NCBI GenBank assembly: GCA_963843285.1
Contig: CAWJJO010000002.1
Location: 496,001 to 560,000, forward strand
DNA: 64,000 nucleotides
Source: CAZDDB01 sp963843285
GTDB lineage: Bacteria; Acidobacteriota; HRBIN11; JAKEFK01
Direction: 5' to 3'
The position numbers and the translations under genes are program-made. The notes under the pieces are model-generated. The model did not search any database. It saw nothing but the letters and a program-made list of their open reading frames with translations, and had not been told where the DNA came from. Each line of letters opens with the position of its first letter. Positions within the stretch are counted from its first letter, which is position 1. Below, one piece after another: positions 52,107 through 60,578 of this stretch.

Positions 52107-52903
52107 ATTTCTCTCCTATGTTCTTTAGTTGTTTCTCGCCCTTTTCGGGCAATGAATGTAATACCGATGGTTCCAAATTTGGCCGCGCTGGATTGCTGCG
52201 GCGCATCTTCAAAAACAGCTGATCGCGAAACAATTCGAAAATCCTGAAACCCTGCCTTCGCGACCAGGCTTTCCAGCTCCGCTTCCAGCAGAGCGCCCGC
52301 GATTCAGCCGGTCCACAGGTCCATGTTTTGTTTTGCCTTCTCCGGCACCGGCTTTTCCACAAGGATGTCTCCAACCTGTAGTCTTCCACTCGGCGCCAGC
52401 ACCCGATGAAATTCTCGAAGCACTTGCAGCTTATCGGGACATAGATTCAGAACGCCGTTGGAGATCACGACATCCGCCCAGCCATCTGCAACGGGCAACT
52501 CTTCCAGATAGCCATCCCGAAATTCAACGTGAGTTAGCCCCGCCTGGGAGGCTGCAGTCCGGGCTTTTTTGAGCATTCCCGGAGTCATATCGACTCCAAT
52601 AACGGCGCCATCCCTTCCGGTAAAAATCCCGGCCAAAGTTGAGTCAAATCCCGATCCGCATCCTGCATCCACAACATTTGCGCCGTTGCGGATATCACCT
52701 GCCTTAAACGGGTTGCCGGTGCCTGCAAACGATTCCAACGCAACTTTCGGTACCCGCTCTAACCAAGTCTCCGGATACTCCAGCATCCGGGCCAATTTAT
52801 GACCGGTATGAAAATGGAAGCCCTTCTCAGGATGGGTTGCCACCTCTGTATATTCGCGCTTGATTGCGCAGCGCAAGTCCTCAAGGTTGATGGTTGTCTC
52901 CAT
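52103..52903 (-). CDS. ArsM-like SAM methyltransferase, candidate selenoprotein (TGA at codon 200)
   Basis: Start ATG 52903 with GGAG seven nt upstream. Residues 1-199 are an ArsM-related methyltransferase: HFHTGHKLARMLEY, FAGTGNPF, SAM motif VVDAGCGSGFDST, DMTPGMLKKAR, and SNGVLNLCPDK. After NMDLWTG comes TGA (52304-52306). The frame then continues for 66 codons that finish the fold: I-A-G-A-L-L-E-A-E-L-E-S-L-V-A-K-A-G-F-Q and later K-F-G-T-I-G-I-T-F-I-A-R, ending at TGA 52103-52105. The paralogue at 53893 reads LWAECVVGAI here, so U replaces its Cys. A SECIS-like hairpin follows. Unlike the paralogue it lacks the Cys in FAGTGCPF, so it may not be an arsenite enzyme. A truncated-only product is the alternative. 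Confidence 0.85.
52276..52294 (-). promoter_or_regulatory. Candidate bacterial SECIS element for the methyltransferase TGA
   Basis: Seven-base-pair stem GCUCUGC/GCGGAGC (one G-U pair) closed by the loop UGGAA, G at its second position. The loop begins 17 nt after the TGA. Position, stem length and loop fit the known bacterial SECIS pattern. Confidence 0.65.
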
Positions 52904-52924
52904 GATTTCTCCTTTGTTGTGCGA

Positions 52925-52952
52925 CAAGATGCACAACTTCGCAAAAAGTTCC
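52925..52952 (-). promoter_or_regulatory. ECF-type promoter for the methyltransferase-haemoglobin operon
   Basis: On the minus strand GGAACTT (52952-52946), 16-bp spacer, TCTTG (52929-52925), 22 nt before the ATG. It matches the divergent promoter at 53003-53030 in the -35, spacing, the T-run after GGAACTT, and GCATCTT at the -10. GGAACTT is the classic -35 of RpoE-like ECF factors. Confidence 0.75.
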
Positions 52953-53002
52953 CTGGAATCTGAATGCAAAGTCAGCGCGTACTATAATGAAAAAGAAGCT
53001 GT

Positions 53003-53030
53003 GGAACTTTTTCCGAGCTGAGGCATCTTA
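53003..53030 (+). promoter_or_regulatory. ECF-type autoregulatory promoter of the sigma factor operon
   Basis: GGAACTT (53003-53009), 16-bp spacer, TCTTA (53026-53030), 19 nt before the ATG. Near twin of the divergent element at 52925-52952. A separate TATAAT (52983-52988) with a weak -35 may give basal transcription. Confidence 0.75.
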
Positions 53031-53048
53031 TTCACAGCCGATCGTAGA

Positions 53049-53669
53049 ATGGCATTTAGGATGGAAGAGCGAGAAGCCTTCAAATCACTGGTAGTTCCGT
53101 TGCTGGGTGATTTGCGTTCACTGGCAATTTATTTGTCCGGCAATCGGGAACTGGCCGAAGATCTGGTGGCGGAAACGATCGTAAAAGCATGTGAGAACTT
53201 TTCTTCCTTGCATGATCGCACACGCGTCAAGCCCTGGTTGTTCCGGATTCTCAACAATTTGTTCCTTGCGCATTGCCGCGAAAAGAAGCGGCGCGTTATG
53301 GTGCCTTATGAAGAAGAGCCGGGAAACGACAGCGAGGACTTCTCTCTATTTCAGGAACTTTCACAACCGTTCCTACTGTGGTGGGGAAATCCGGAAAGGG
53401 AATTCATCAATCGGTTGCTGGACCAGGAAATTCAAGAAGCAATTGCAAAACTGCCGGATGCCTATCGAACCGCAGTTGTCTTATGCGATATAGAAGAAAT
53501 GAGCTATGAAGAAATCGGCAGGATTCTGGAGATCCCGCCGGGTACCGTCCGAAGCCGTTTGGCGCGAGGGCGCAGCCTGTTGCAGAAGAAATTATGGAGG
53601 CATGGCAGGGACCGAAGGCTCCAAAAAGGAAAGCAAAATGAGAAAGAATCCAAAGAAGCTCAGTTGTGA
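53049..53669 (+). CDS. ECF RNA polymerase sigma factor
   Basis: 206 residues. Region 2 at about 20-85 (ELAEDLVAETIVKACENF, RVKPWLFRILNN); region 4 at about 125-190 (AIAKLPDAYRTAVVLCDIEEMSYEEIGRILEIPPGTVRSRLARGRSLLQKKL). No region 3, as in the ECF class. The next gene, overlapping its 3' end by 32 bp, encodes a zinc anti-sigma factor. The C-terminal 20 codons run through a short type A-like repeat (tggaggcatggcagggaccg), so this tail is probably not conserved. Its own promoter matches the divergent one, so it likely drives both operons. Confidence 0.93.
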   Translation: MAFRMEEREAFKSLVVPLLGDLRSLAIYLSGNRELAEDLVAETIVKACENFSSLHDRTRVKPWLFRILNNLFLAHCREKKRRVMVPYEEEPGNDSEDFSLFQELSQPFLLWWGNPEREFINRLLDQEIQEAIAKLPDAYRTAVVLCDIEEMSYEEIGRILEIPPGTVRSRLARGRSLLQKKLWRHGRDRRLQKGKQNEKESKEAQL

Positions 53670-53880
53670 AGAAGCGTTAAAGAAGCTTTTTGATTATATC
53701 GATCGAGAGTTGGATTCTGCGGAAACAGAGATACTGGAAATGCATCTGAGCAACTGCCGGCATTGCCTGGACCGCGTGGAATTCGAACGGCTTTTGAAAA
53801 ATCGTCTTCGCAATCTGAAAAGAGAGGAGAGTTCCAAAGAACTCAGGGATCGAATTGAGGAAATCATTGACCGGATATAA
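53638..53880 (+). CDS. Zinc-binding (ZAS/zf-HC2) anti-sigma factor
   Basis: 80 residues from ATG 53638. The motif H36-x3-C40-x2-C43 (HLSNCRHC) with upstream C10 is the zinc centre of ZAS anti-sigma factors, which release their sigma partner when thiols are oxidised or modified or zinc is lost. The rest is highly charged and helical. No membrane segment, so a cytoplasmic sensor. It overlaps the sigma gene and is 12 bp before the methyltransferase gene, a classic sigma/anti-sigma/target order. GGAAAGC precedes the start. Confidence 0.88.
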   Translation: MRKNPKKLSCEEALKKLFDYIDRELDSAETEILEMHLSNCRHCLDRVEFERLLKNRLRNLKREESSKELRDRIEEIIDRI

Positions 53881-53892
53881 GAGGGAACCGGC

Positions 53893-54711
53893 ATGCCATT
53901 CGTAAGACGCGACGCCGATCCGGAAGAGTTGCGCCGCCGCATCTTTGCCGCCGTGCAGGAAATGTACACGGAAGTTGCGCAAGAACCGCAGAAGGAATTT
54001 CATTTTCCGACCGGTCGGCGCGCCTGCGAATTTGCAGGATACAAAACGGAAGACCTCGACTCCCTCCCTTCGGGTCCGCTGGAATCCTTTGCCGGAACCG
54101 GATGTCCATTCCTCGCTAATGTCATTCAGCCGGGCCATACCGTTCTCGATATCGGATGCGGATCGGGAACCGATACTCTGCTGGCCGCACAATTTGTGGG
54201 GAACAGCGGAAAGGTAATCGGAATCGATATGACGGAACCTATGAGACGTAAAGCCGAACAGAATCGGCAGAATGCCCATGCGGACAATGTGACAATACTG
54301 GAAGGAAACGCCGAGGAATTGCCCGCGCAAGACAGTTCGGTGGATGTTGTTACCAGCAATGGAGTGCTCAACCTGGTTCCCGACAAACGGAAAGCTTTTT
54401 CCGAACTCTATCGCGTTTTAAAACCCGGCGGAAAAATCCAAATCGCCGATATCGTATTGAAGCAAGACATTTCTGCTGAGGCGCGGCAGAATCCTTCCCT
54501 GTGGGCAGAATGCGTCGTAGGGGCAATTCCGGAATCGTTCTATATAACGATGCTGCGTGCGGCAGGATTTCAAAACATTCAAGTGATCCATCGGCTTGAT
54601 TATTTCTCTGCAAGTCCAAACAGGACAACCCGCCAGGTAGCAAGACAGTACGGCGCCACTTCGATCGTTTTGACCGGAGAAAAGCCGGTAATCGAACCTT
54701 GTCTTACATAG
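53893..54711 (+). CDS. ArsM-like SAM methyltransferase, Cys form
   Basis: 272 residues. Same family as the divergent candidate selenoprotein: FHFPTGRRACEFAGY, LESFAGTGCPFL, SAM motif VLDIGCGSGTDT, DMTEPMRRKAEQN, SNGVLNLVPDKR, and LWAECVVGAI near 200. The Cys residues in GTGCPF and WAECVVGAI correspond to conserved metalloid-binding cysteines of arsenite methyltransferases, so As(III) or a related thiophilic substrate is plausible, but the annotation is by family. Third gene of the ECF operon. It gives the internal comparison that places a Cys at the TGA of the paralogue. Confidence 0.88.
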   Translation: MPFVRRDADPEELRRRIFAAVQEMYTEVAQEPQKEFHFPTGRRACEFAGYKTEDLDSLPSGPLESFAGTGCPFLANVIQPGHTVLDIGCGSGTDTLLAAQFVGNSGKVIGIDMTEPMRRKAEQNRQNAHADNVTILEGNAEELPAQDSSVDVVTSNGVLNLVPDKRKAFSELYRVLKPGGKIQIADIVLKQDISAEARQNPSLWAECVVGAIPESFYITMLRAAGFQNIQVIHRLDYFSASPNRTTRQVARQYGATSIVLTGEKPVIEPCLT

Positions 54712-54740
54712 ACTTTTTCCCGGCAGAAAATTGCGCTTGG

Positions 54741-55016
54741 GTGGCGTGGTTGCGAGTCAATCGTAGCTATGAGTCCAGACCAGGAGGGACGCGAACGCAT
54801 CGCAGAGATCTCAGCGGCAGAAATTTTCACCGCATCTCGCAGAAATATAATGAGTGCCCCCTCGCGTTTTTGCGCACGGATCAACTCCTTCATTTTGTCT
54901 GCGATATCAAGATCGATTCGATCCTGCAAAGGCGGTTCATACAGAATCAATCGAGAAATCCTGCGAGTTAAAAACGCCGCTTCCAAAGCTGCTACTCCAC
55001 CATATGGCCATGCACG
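54741..55016 (-). pseudogene. Alpha/beta hydrolase fragment
   Basis: A minus-strand frame reads Y-G-G-V-A-A-L-E-A-A-F-L-T-R-R-I-S-R-L-I-L-Y-E-P-P, then ADKMKELIRAQKREGALIIFLRD and EISAMRSRPSW, the middle of a typical alpha/beta hydrolase. The nucleophile elbow is damaged (W-P-Y-G-G in place of H-S-Y-G-G) and both the N-terminal part and the catalytic Asp/His part are missing. Non-functional remnant in a region rich in decayed genes. Confidence 0.65.
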
Positions 55017-55452
55017 TATACGGTTCCGTTTCGCGAATTAACCACTGCAGCTATATCTTATGCTTCCTTCTTGAGCGAATAATCTTGAGAATCACGTTCC
55101 CTGTAAAGATGCGATCATGCCAATGAGGAAGCCGTTGGCGAGCAAGCTCAACAAGCTTGGGGGGAGATATCGAGGCCATAAGGCTCAATTGAAACTTCGA
55201 TTGGCAGCCTAACTTAGGAAATTATGTAGCAAATGTGCGTATAAGGCTTGCAAGCGGCAAGACGGAGCAAAGGCGCAGGCGTTGTCCGCTGCAGTACGGC
55301 TACCCTCCGGATAAATAAGAAAAAGCTACGCAAACAGTGCTGGAGCAAGCAGCGTTCCTCTCCGCTGAATGGATAGTTGCCTGATCAGCCTGCGGCTGAA
55401 GCATCAGTGTAATGGTGACTGTTCATACATGAGCGCCAGAAACGCGAAAATG
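55017..55452. other. 436 bp without recognisable gene
   Basis: No convincing reading frame, RNA gene or ribosome site on either strand. Short stretches such as aagcttggggggagatatcg look like debris of former mobile or coding DNA. It lies between the hydrolase fragment and the RND relic. Confidence 0.5.
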
Positions 55453-56123
55453 TTCGGGAATCCTGTTTTCAAGCGTCAGACCTTCTCTTTTTCTTCTTCA
55501 AGCAACTTCTTCTTCAAACATTTCCGGAATTTCGCCGGAGGACGCTTCCTGCCGTCGCTTCAACAGATAAGTGAAGATCGGGACCGCAGCGCGAGACAGC
55601 AGCAGGGAAGCGACTTCGCCTGCCATCAACGAAACGGCCATTCCCTGAAAAATCGGATCAAAAAATAATTACCGCCGAGCCGATAATTACAGCTGCAGCG
55701 GTCAGCAGCCATCGGACGAAACCGAACGGCTCCTGCATCCACAATCGCTTCTTCCAACGGCATTCCCTGATCCAATCGTAAATGGATGAAATCGAGAAGA
55801 ATGATCGAATTGCGCGCCAGGATTCCGGCTCCTGCGATGAAGCCGATCATCGATGGCGCCGTAAAAAACGCGCCCATCAACGCGTGGCCCGGCAAAATGC
55901 CAATCAGCGAAAACGGGATGGCGGCCATGATCACAAGCGGCTCAGTAAACGATTGAAACCAGGAAGCCACAAGGATGTAGATCAGCACAAGCACGATCGC
56001 AAAAGCCAGTCCCAGATCGCGAAACATTTCGTAAGTGATGTGCCATTCTCCATCCCACTTCATCGAATATTCGGCAGTACTCGGAGGCTGGTGAGTGCTG
56101 TATTGCTCAAACGAGATCTTCTC
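55453..56123 (-). pseudogene. RND pump gene relic, 3' segment (partial duplicate of 60556-61214)
   Basis: Nearly identical at the nucleotide level to the 3' end of the intact RND gene, starting in both copies at ttcgggaatcctgttttcaa and ending at gagatcttctc. It encodes KISFEQYSTHQPPSTAEYSM, ASWFQSFTEPLVIMA and ARNSIILLDFIHLRLDQGMP, but indels (for example an extra A in the run near 55665 and changes near 55705) break the frame before the C-terminus. Confidence 0.85.
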
Positions 56124-56154
56124 TATAAAAATCGGATGTCTCCTTGCGCCTGGT

Positions 56155-56565
56155 TTAGCTGGCGGGAATGGAGTGATGTTCATGCATAATTCTCCACCGG
56201 CCTTCGACTTTGCGAAGCCCAATGGTTAGCCGGAAGTTGAGTTTGATCTTGTCGCCGCGCAGTTCGGTACCGGAGCATCGCATCAGCGCAGTAACATAAG
56301 CAACATCGGTGCCTGCAGTAATGTTCATTTCAGTGAAATCAAAGACAACCGGATCATCAGACCAGGAGAAGAAAAGATCCCATGTTTTACTGTATTCGTC
56401 GATTCCCTTCGACTGGAGTGGCGGTGGGACATCGAACATCAAGATTTCAGGAGAGTGATTCGCAAGAATTCCCTTGAGATTCTTGGTGCGAACGGCCCTG
56501 GCCCAGTCCTTTATCAATTTACGGATGGCGGCTTCGTCCTTAGTTACGGCCTTGCTGTTGCTCAT
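56155..56565 (-). CDS. SnoaL-like / DUF4440 nuclear-transport-factor-2 fold protein
   Basis: 136 residues. KDEAAIRKLIKDWARAVRTKNLKGILANHSPEILMFDVPPP is the common N-terminus of the SnoaL/NTF2-like family; the W in VEGRWRIMHEHHS marks its end. The fold is used by small isomerases, hydratases and ligand-binding proteins, so no reaction can be assigned. It lies inside the RND relic, in place of about 1.5 kb of the original pump sequence, and is intact while its surroundings are decayed. Confidence 0.8.
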   Translation of the reverse strand: MSNSKAVTKDEAAIRKLIKDWARAVRTKNLKGILANHSPEILMFDVPPPLQSKGIDEYSKTWDLFFSWSDDPVVFDFTEMNITAGTDVAYVTALMRCSGTELRGDKIKLNFRLTIGLRKVEGRWRIMHEHHSIPAS

Positions 56566-56646
56566 TACGGAATCCTCCTATTTTGGGTTATGCCCATTAC
56601 CGGCATCCAGGCACCGTGCTTGCGGCGGCCGGAGGACGACGACGTA

Positions 56647-56851
56647 CAAACGAAATGAGAATCGTGACTGAAAGAACCGCGATCATCATATGCAACAGCA
56701 GCTCGTTCGATTTTTCTTTTGCCGTCTTCCCATAGTTTCGAGTTACGGTCATCTTTATATCTGACGGCAGGACCTGTTTTTGCTACGTTTGCATCTTTTC
56801 CAGAACTGCTTCCCTGATAGTTACGGCATTTTTGTTTTTGCGCTTTGCTAC
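56647..56851 (-). pseudogene. RND pump gene relic, internal segment (duplicate of about 62714-62918)
   Basis: Aligns base for base with scattered substitutions to the intact gene, for example catcatatgcaacagcagct versus catcatatgcagcagcagct. It belongs upstream of the relic at 55453-56123 in the original gene order, so both are pieces of one decayed copy. Confidence 0.8.
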
Positions 56852-56942
56852 AGTGCAACCCTCGTTCAGCACCGACATTTCGATCGGGAACGAAGCATGT
56901 GGAGCGATCGGATCTTAAACTGCTCTTGGATGGAGGTTTGCC

Positions 56943-57722
56943 GTGAGAAGGCTTCTGACCCTCGCAGCGTTGACGGTCACTTGTGCCGGACTCTATGCCC
57001 AGGAGACCGGCCACAACAAATACGTGTCGCCCTGGAAGATACCTTGGGAGTATCGGGGCGCCCGCGGAGCTGAGCACTGGAGTCAGCTCGCTCCCGAATA
57101 TGCCGCCTGCAATGAAGGGCGGCAGCAATCGCCTATCGACATACGCGACACGGAGACGGCGAAGCTTCCGGCGCTCCGCTTTGATGGCAAGGATGGTCCG
57201 CTCGAGGACGTGATCAACAACGGTCACACGATCCGCGTCGATTACCCTCCGGGGAACGGTAATTTCCTGCTCTTCGGCGATCAACGCTATGAACTGACGC
57301 AATTTCACTTTCATCACCCGAGCGAGGAGCTCATCGCCGGCAAGTCGTACCCGATGGCAGCGCATCTGATGTACAGGACGAGCGACGGCAAGGTCGCCGG
57401 CGTGACGGTGTTCGTCCAGCCGGGACGTCCGAACGACACGGTCGGAAAACTCTGGGCGCACATGCCGATGTCGGAGGGCCAGAACGAGGTCTCAGGAGTG
57501 AAGATCAATCCTGCCCGTCTTGTGCCCGAAGACACGCATTCCTACTTCGCCTATACAGGTTCATTGACCGCTCCGCCCTGCACGGAAGGTGTGACGTGGT
57601 TCGTACTCAGAAGACCGATTCCATTGTCTCGAGCCCAGATCGATGCGTTCGGGAGACTTTACCCGAATAACGCTCGGCCTGTTCAACTGCTCAACGGACG
57701 TGTGATCAAGGAGAGTCGATAG
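56943..57722 (+). CDS. Alpha-type carbonic anhydrase, exported
   Basis: 259 residues from GTG 56943 with GGAGG seven nt upstream. Signal peptide RRLLTLAALTVTCAGLYA. Zn ligands are the two His of FHFHHPSEE (about residues 121-123) and the third in MAAHLMYR. QSPIDI, and SLTAPPCTEGVTWFVL near the C-terminus, are diagnostic of the alpha class. Interconverts CO2 and bicarbonate in the periplasm. The only clearly intact member of a G+C-rich cargo block whose other genes are frameshifted. Its stop overlaps the next start as TAGTG. Confidence 0.94.
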   Translation: MRRLLTLAALTVTCAGLYAQETGHNKYVSPWKIPWEYRGARGAEHWSQLAPEYAACNEGRQQSPIDIRDTETAKLPALRFDGKDGPLEDVINNGHTIRVDYPPGNGNFLLFGDQRYELTQFHFHHPSEELIAGKSYPMAAHLMYRTSDGKVAGVTVFVQPGRPNDTVGKLWAHMPMSEGQNEVSGVKINPARLVPEDTHSYFAYTGSLTAPPCTEGVTWFVLRRPIPLSRAQIDAFGRLYPNNARPVQLLNGRVIKESR

Positions 57723-59481
57723 TGCGGCGCGCCGTGCGTATCTGTATTCTGCTGAGTCTCCTGTTTTTTGTCGCCGGCGGCACTTGTGGACAGTCAGCGT
57801 CTCCCGCGATCTTCACCGATCCGCTCGTCGACGCGGCGCATCCGGCACATATGACCGTACTCCGGATCCCGACACACGGAGTGCAGGTGAACGGGATCAT
57901 CTATCAGCCCGCAGGGGCGGGTCCGCATCCAACTCTGGTGATCTGCCACGGGTTGCCCGGAAACGAGAAGAACCTCGATCTCGCCCAGGCGGCACGGCGA
58001 GCAGGCTGGAACAGCGTGACGTTCAACTATCGCGGTTCGTGGGGAAGTCCTGGAAATTTCCGTTTCTCACAGAACCTCGAAGACGCCGACGCAGTTCTAG
58101 TGTATCTCCGCGACCCGGAGAACGCGAAATCGCTCGGCGTCGACACGAGTCGCATCGCTGATCCTCGGTCACAGCATGGGAGGTTGGGTGGCTGTGAACG
58201 CAGCCGCTCACGATCCTTCTTTGGCCGGCCTCATTACCATCTCGGCAGCTGATGTCGGCAAACAGGGCGACTGGTCTCGCGACAAGCTCCTGGAGCTGAT
58301 GACCGGCTGTATGGGCCCTCTCGCCGGAGTGACACCGGAAAGCATGGCAAACGAGGTGCGGGCGCTCAGCAAAACATTGCGCTTCGAGAGCGAGGCTGCC
58401 GACCTCACTTATATGCCGTTTCTGGCCCTCACCGCGAATGATGACCTTGCACCGGACACGAACGCTCTCGTTCGCGCTATCGAGGCGGGAGGAGGGGACA
58501 AGGTGACGGCCATGCACGTCGACACGGACCACAACTGGTCGGACCACCGTGTCGCGCTGCAGAACATGATTCTCGATTGGCTGGCTGCGCGAACCGAAAA
58601 AGGCGGAGCAGCAAGCGCTGCGAAAACGACCGAGGTGCCGGTCACGGTGGTTTCCGGCGTCCCCTATTGCACCGGTGGCGGCGCGCCTCTAATGATGGAC
58701 ATCCTGATCCCGGCTCATCGCAGTCGAACGCCGACGCCGGCCGTGCTCGTGGATCCACGGTGGAGGGTGGGAAGCCGGCGACAAGAACGCACACTCCAAT
58801 GCGGAATTCCTCGCAAAGGCGGGGTTCGTAGCCGCGACACTGTCGTATCGACTCAGCGGCATGTCACCGTTCCCGGCCGCGGTCGAGGACTGCAAATGCG
58901 CAATTCGTTTTCTGCGCGCAAACGCGTCCAGGTACGGCATCGATCCCGATCGGATCGGCGCGGCAGGGTCGTCTGCCGGAGGGCACCTCGCCGAGCTCCT
59001 CGCGACTGCCGACCGGCGGGCACGACTCGAGGGCGATGGCGGCTGGCAAGACGTGTCGAGCGCAGTCCAGGCGGCAGTCTCGTATTTCGGACCATCCGAT
59101 CTGACGGCGCAATTTCCGAGTGACACGGTTCCGGTCATCGTGAAGTTCCTTGGAGGCACTCGGAACGAGAAGGCGGCGTTATATCAGCAAGCCAGCCCCG
59201 TCGTTTATGTTTCGAGAACAGATCCGCCGCTCATGCTGGTGCATGGCGAGGAAGACCGCGACGTTCCCTTCGAGCAGTCGGTACAAATGACCCGAGCGTA
59301 TCGCCGGGCGGGTTTAACGGTCGATTTCATCCCTGTTAAGAATGCTGGACACGACTTTGTGCAGGTTGGGACCCAGCCGATGTCACCTCCGGTGGAAGTC
59401 ATTCACCGGAAAACGATCGAGTTCTTTACACAGTATCTGACCGATTCGTCGGTCGCACAGTCCGAGAAGGAGTCGAAGTGA
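57722..59481 (+). pseudogene. Tandem alpha/beta hydrolase fusion gene with two frameshifts
   Basis: From GTG 57722 a signal peptide and first hydrolase domain (VICHGLPGNEKNLDLAQ, TFNYRGSWGSPG) run in one frame. Near 58156-58160 the frame changes, after which GHSMGGWVAVNAA and the Asp/His part (TANDDLAP, HNWSDHR) follow. A linker without stop leads to a second, alpha/beta-hydrolase-3-type domain. Its frame changes again near 58749-58753, before IHGGGWEAGDK, AAGSSAGGHLAEL, HGEEDRDVP and NAGHDF, ending at TGA 59479-59481. Both shifts are the same size (one extra or two missing bases). Most likely one exported two-domain esterase gene that has decayed; assembly errors are the alternative. Confidence 0.75.
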
Positions 59482-59506
59482 AGAGGATTTCGAAGGAGAA
59501 AGTCGG

Positions 59507-60381
59507 ATGAAGCACGCGATGGTTCAGGCGAATGGCGCCTCTTTCCATGTTGCCCAAACAGGCCAAGGTGCGCCTCTGCTGCTCCTTCACGGCTGGCCCG
59601 AATTCTGGCTGACGTGGGAACCTGTCATGGAACGCTTGGCCGAGCGATACAGAGCGATACAGGTTGAATTGCGCCTGATCTGCGCGGGTTCGGCGAGAGC
59701 GATAAGCCGGACGGCGCGTTCGGCGCGCAGGAGCATGCGGCCGACATGCTCGCATTGCTGGACGCACTTGGGATCGAACGCGTAGGTGCGGTCGGCCACG
59801 ATGTAGGAGGTGCGGCGATGCAGCCTCTCGCCCGCAAAGCACCCGAACGCCTGGCAGGCCTGTTCCTTTTCGATTTTGTTTTCCCCGGAATCGGATCGCG
59901 CATGGCTGCACCCGACCGGCTGAACGAAATCTGGTATCAGTCCTTCCATCAGATGGAGATGGCGCCAATGCTGGCAGGGGCGTCGCAGGAAACCTGCCGC
60001 GCCTACATTTCCCACTTTCTCCGCCACTGGGCTTACCACAAGAATGCGTTCGACGACGTCCTTTTCGCCTTCGTGGAAAACTTTCGGAAGCCCGGAAACC
60101 TCGCCGGCGGTTTCGCTCATTACAAAGCGAGCCACGCCGGTCGCATCGCAATGATCAAGGGGCAAGCGCCGACGCTGCCTCCGATCACGGTGCCGACCTG
60201 CGTGCGCTGGCCGGAACACGATCCGCTGTGCCCATACGAGTGGACCGATCGCCTTGGCGAGACATTCACCAAGCTGGACCTCGCGCCCTTCCCGGATGTG
60301 GGTCATTTTCCGCATCGCGAGAACCCGGATCGCGCCGCCGCCGAGATCGAGGCCTATTTTGATCGCCATGACTGGCGATGA
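59507..60381 (+). pseudogene. Epoxide hydrolase/haloalkane dehalogenase-type alpha/beta hydrolase, disrupted by a tandem duplication
   Basis: ATG 59507 gives the expected start (LLLLHGWPEFWLTWEPVMERLAERYR). Then a 10-bp tandem duplication (agcgatacag at 59643-59652 and 59653-59662) plus one further base shifts the frame. The other frame continues D-L-R-G-F-G-E-S-D-K-P-D-G, then nucleophile Asp in VGAVGHDVGG, VPTCVRWPEHDPLCP, and the catalytic His in DVGHFPHRE, to the TGA at 60379-60381. A duplication of this kind is a genuine mutation rather than a base-calling error. Confidence 0.8.
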
Positions 60382-60578
60382 TTCCGTCGGCGATTGTCAA
60401 GCCTCTGAAGCTTATTCACGCTGTCGAGTGAGAGCCCTATGAACGGAACCGGGCAGCCGAGTCAATTAGACAAGGCGAACGTGTTTCGCGCGTTCATGAA
60501 CGCGCGTCGGCTTTCAGGGATTCCTTTTCAGCCGATTGATTTCCTTTGGAAGGATTTCGGGAATCCTGTTTTCAAGTG

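Noticed and set aside
52304..52306. TGA as a tryptophan codon through an altered genetic code
   Set aside because: TGA ends many other genes here, and the paralogue has Cys, not Trp, at this position.
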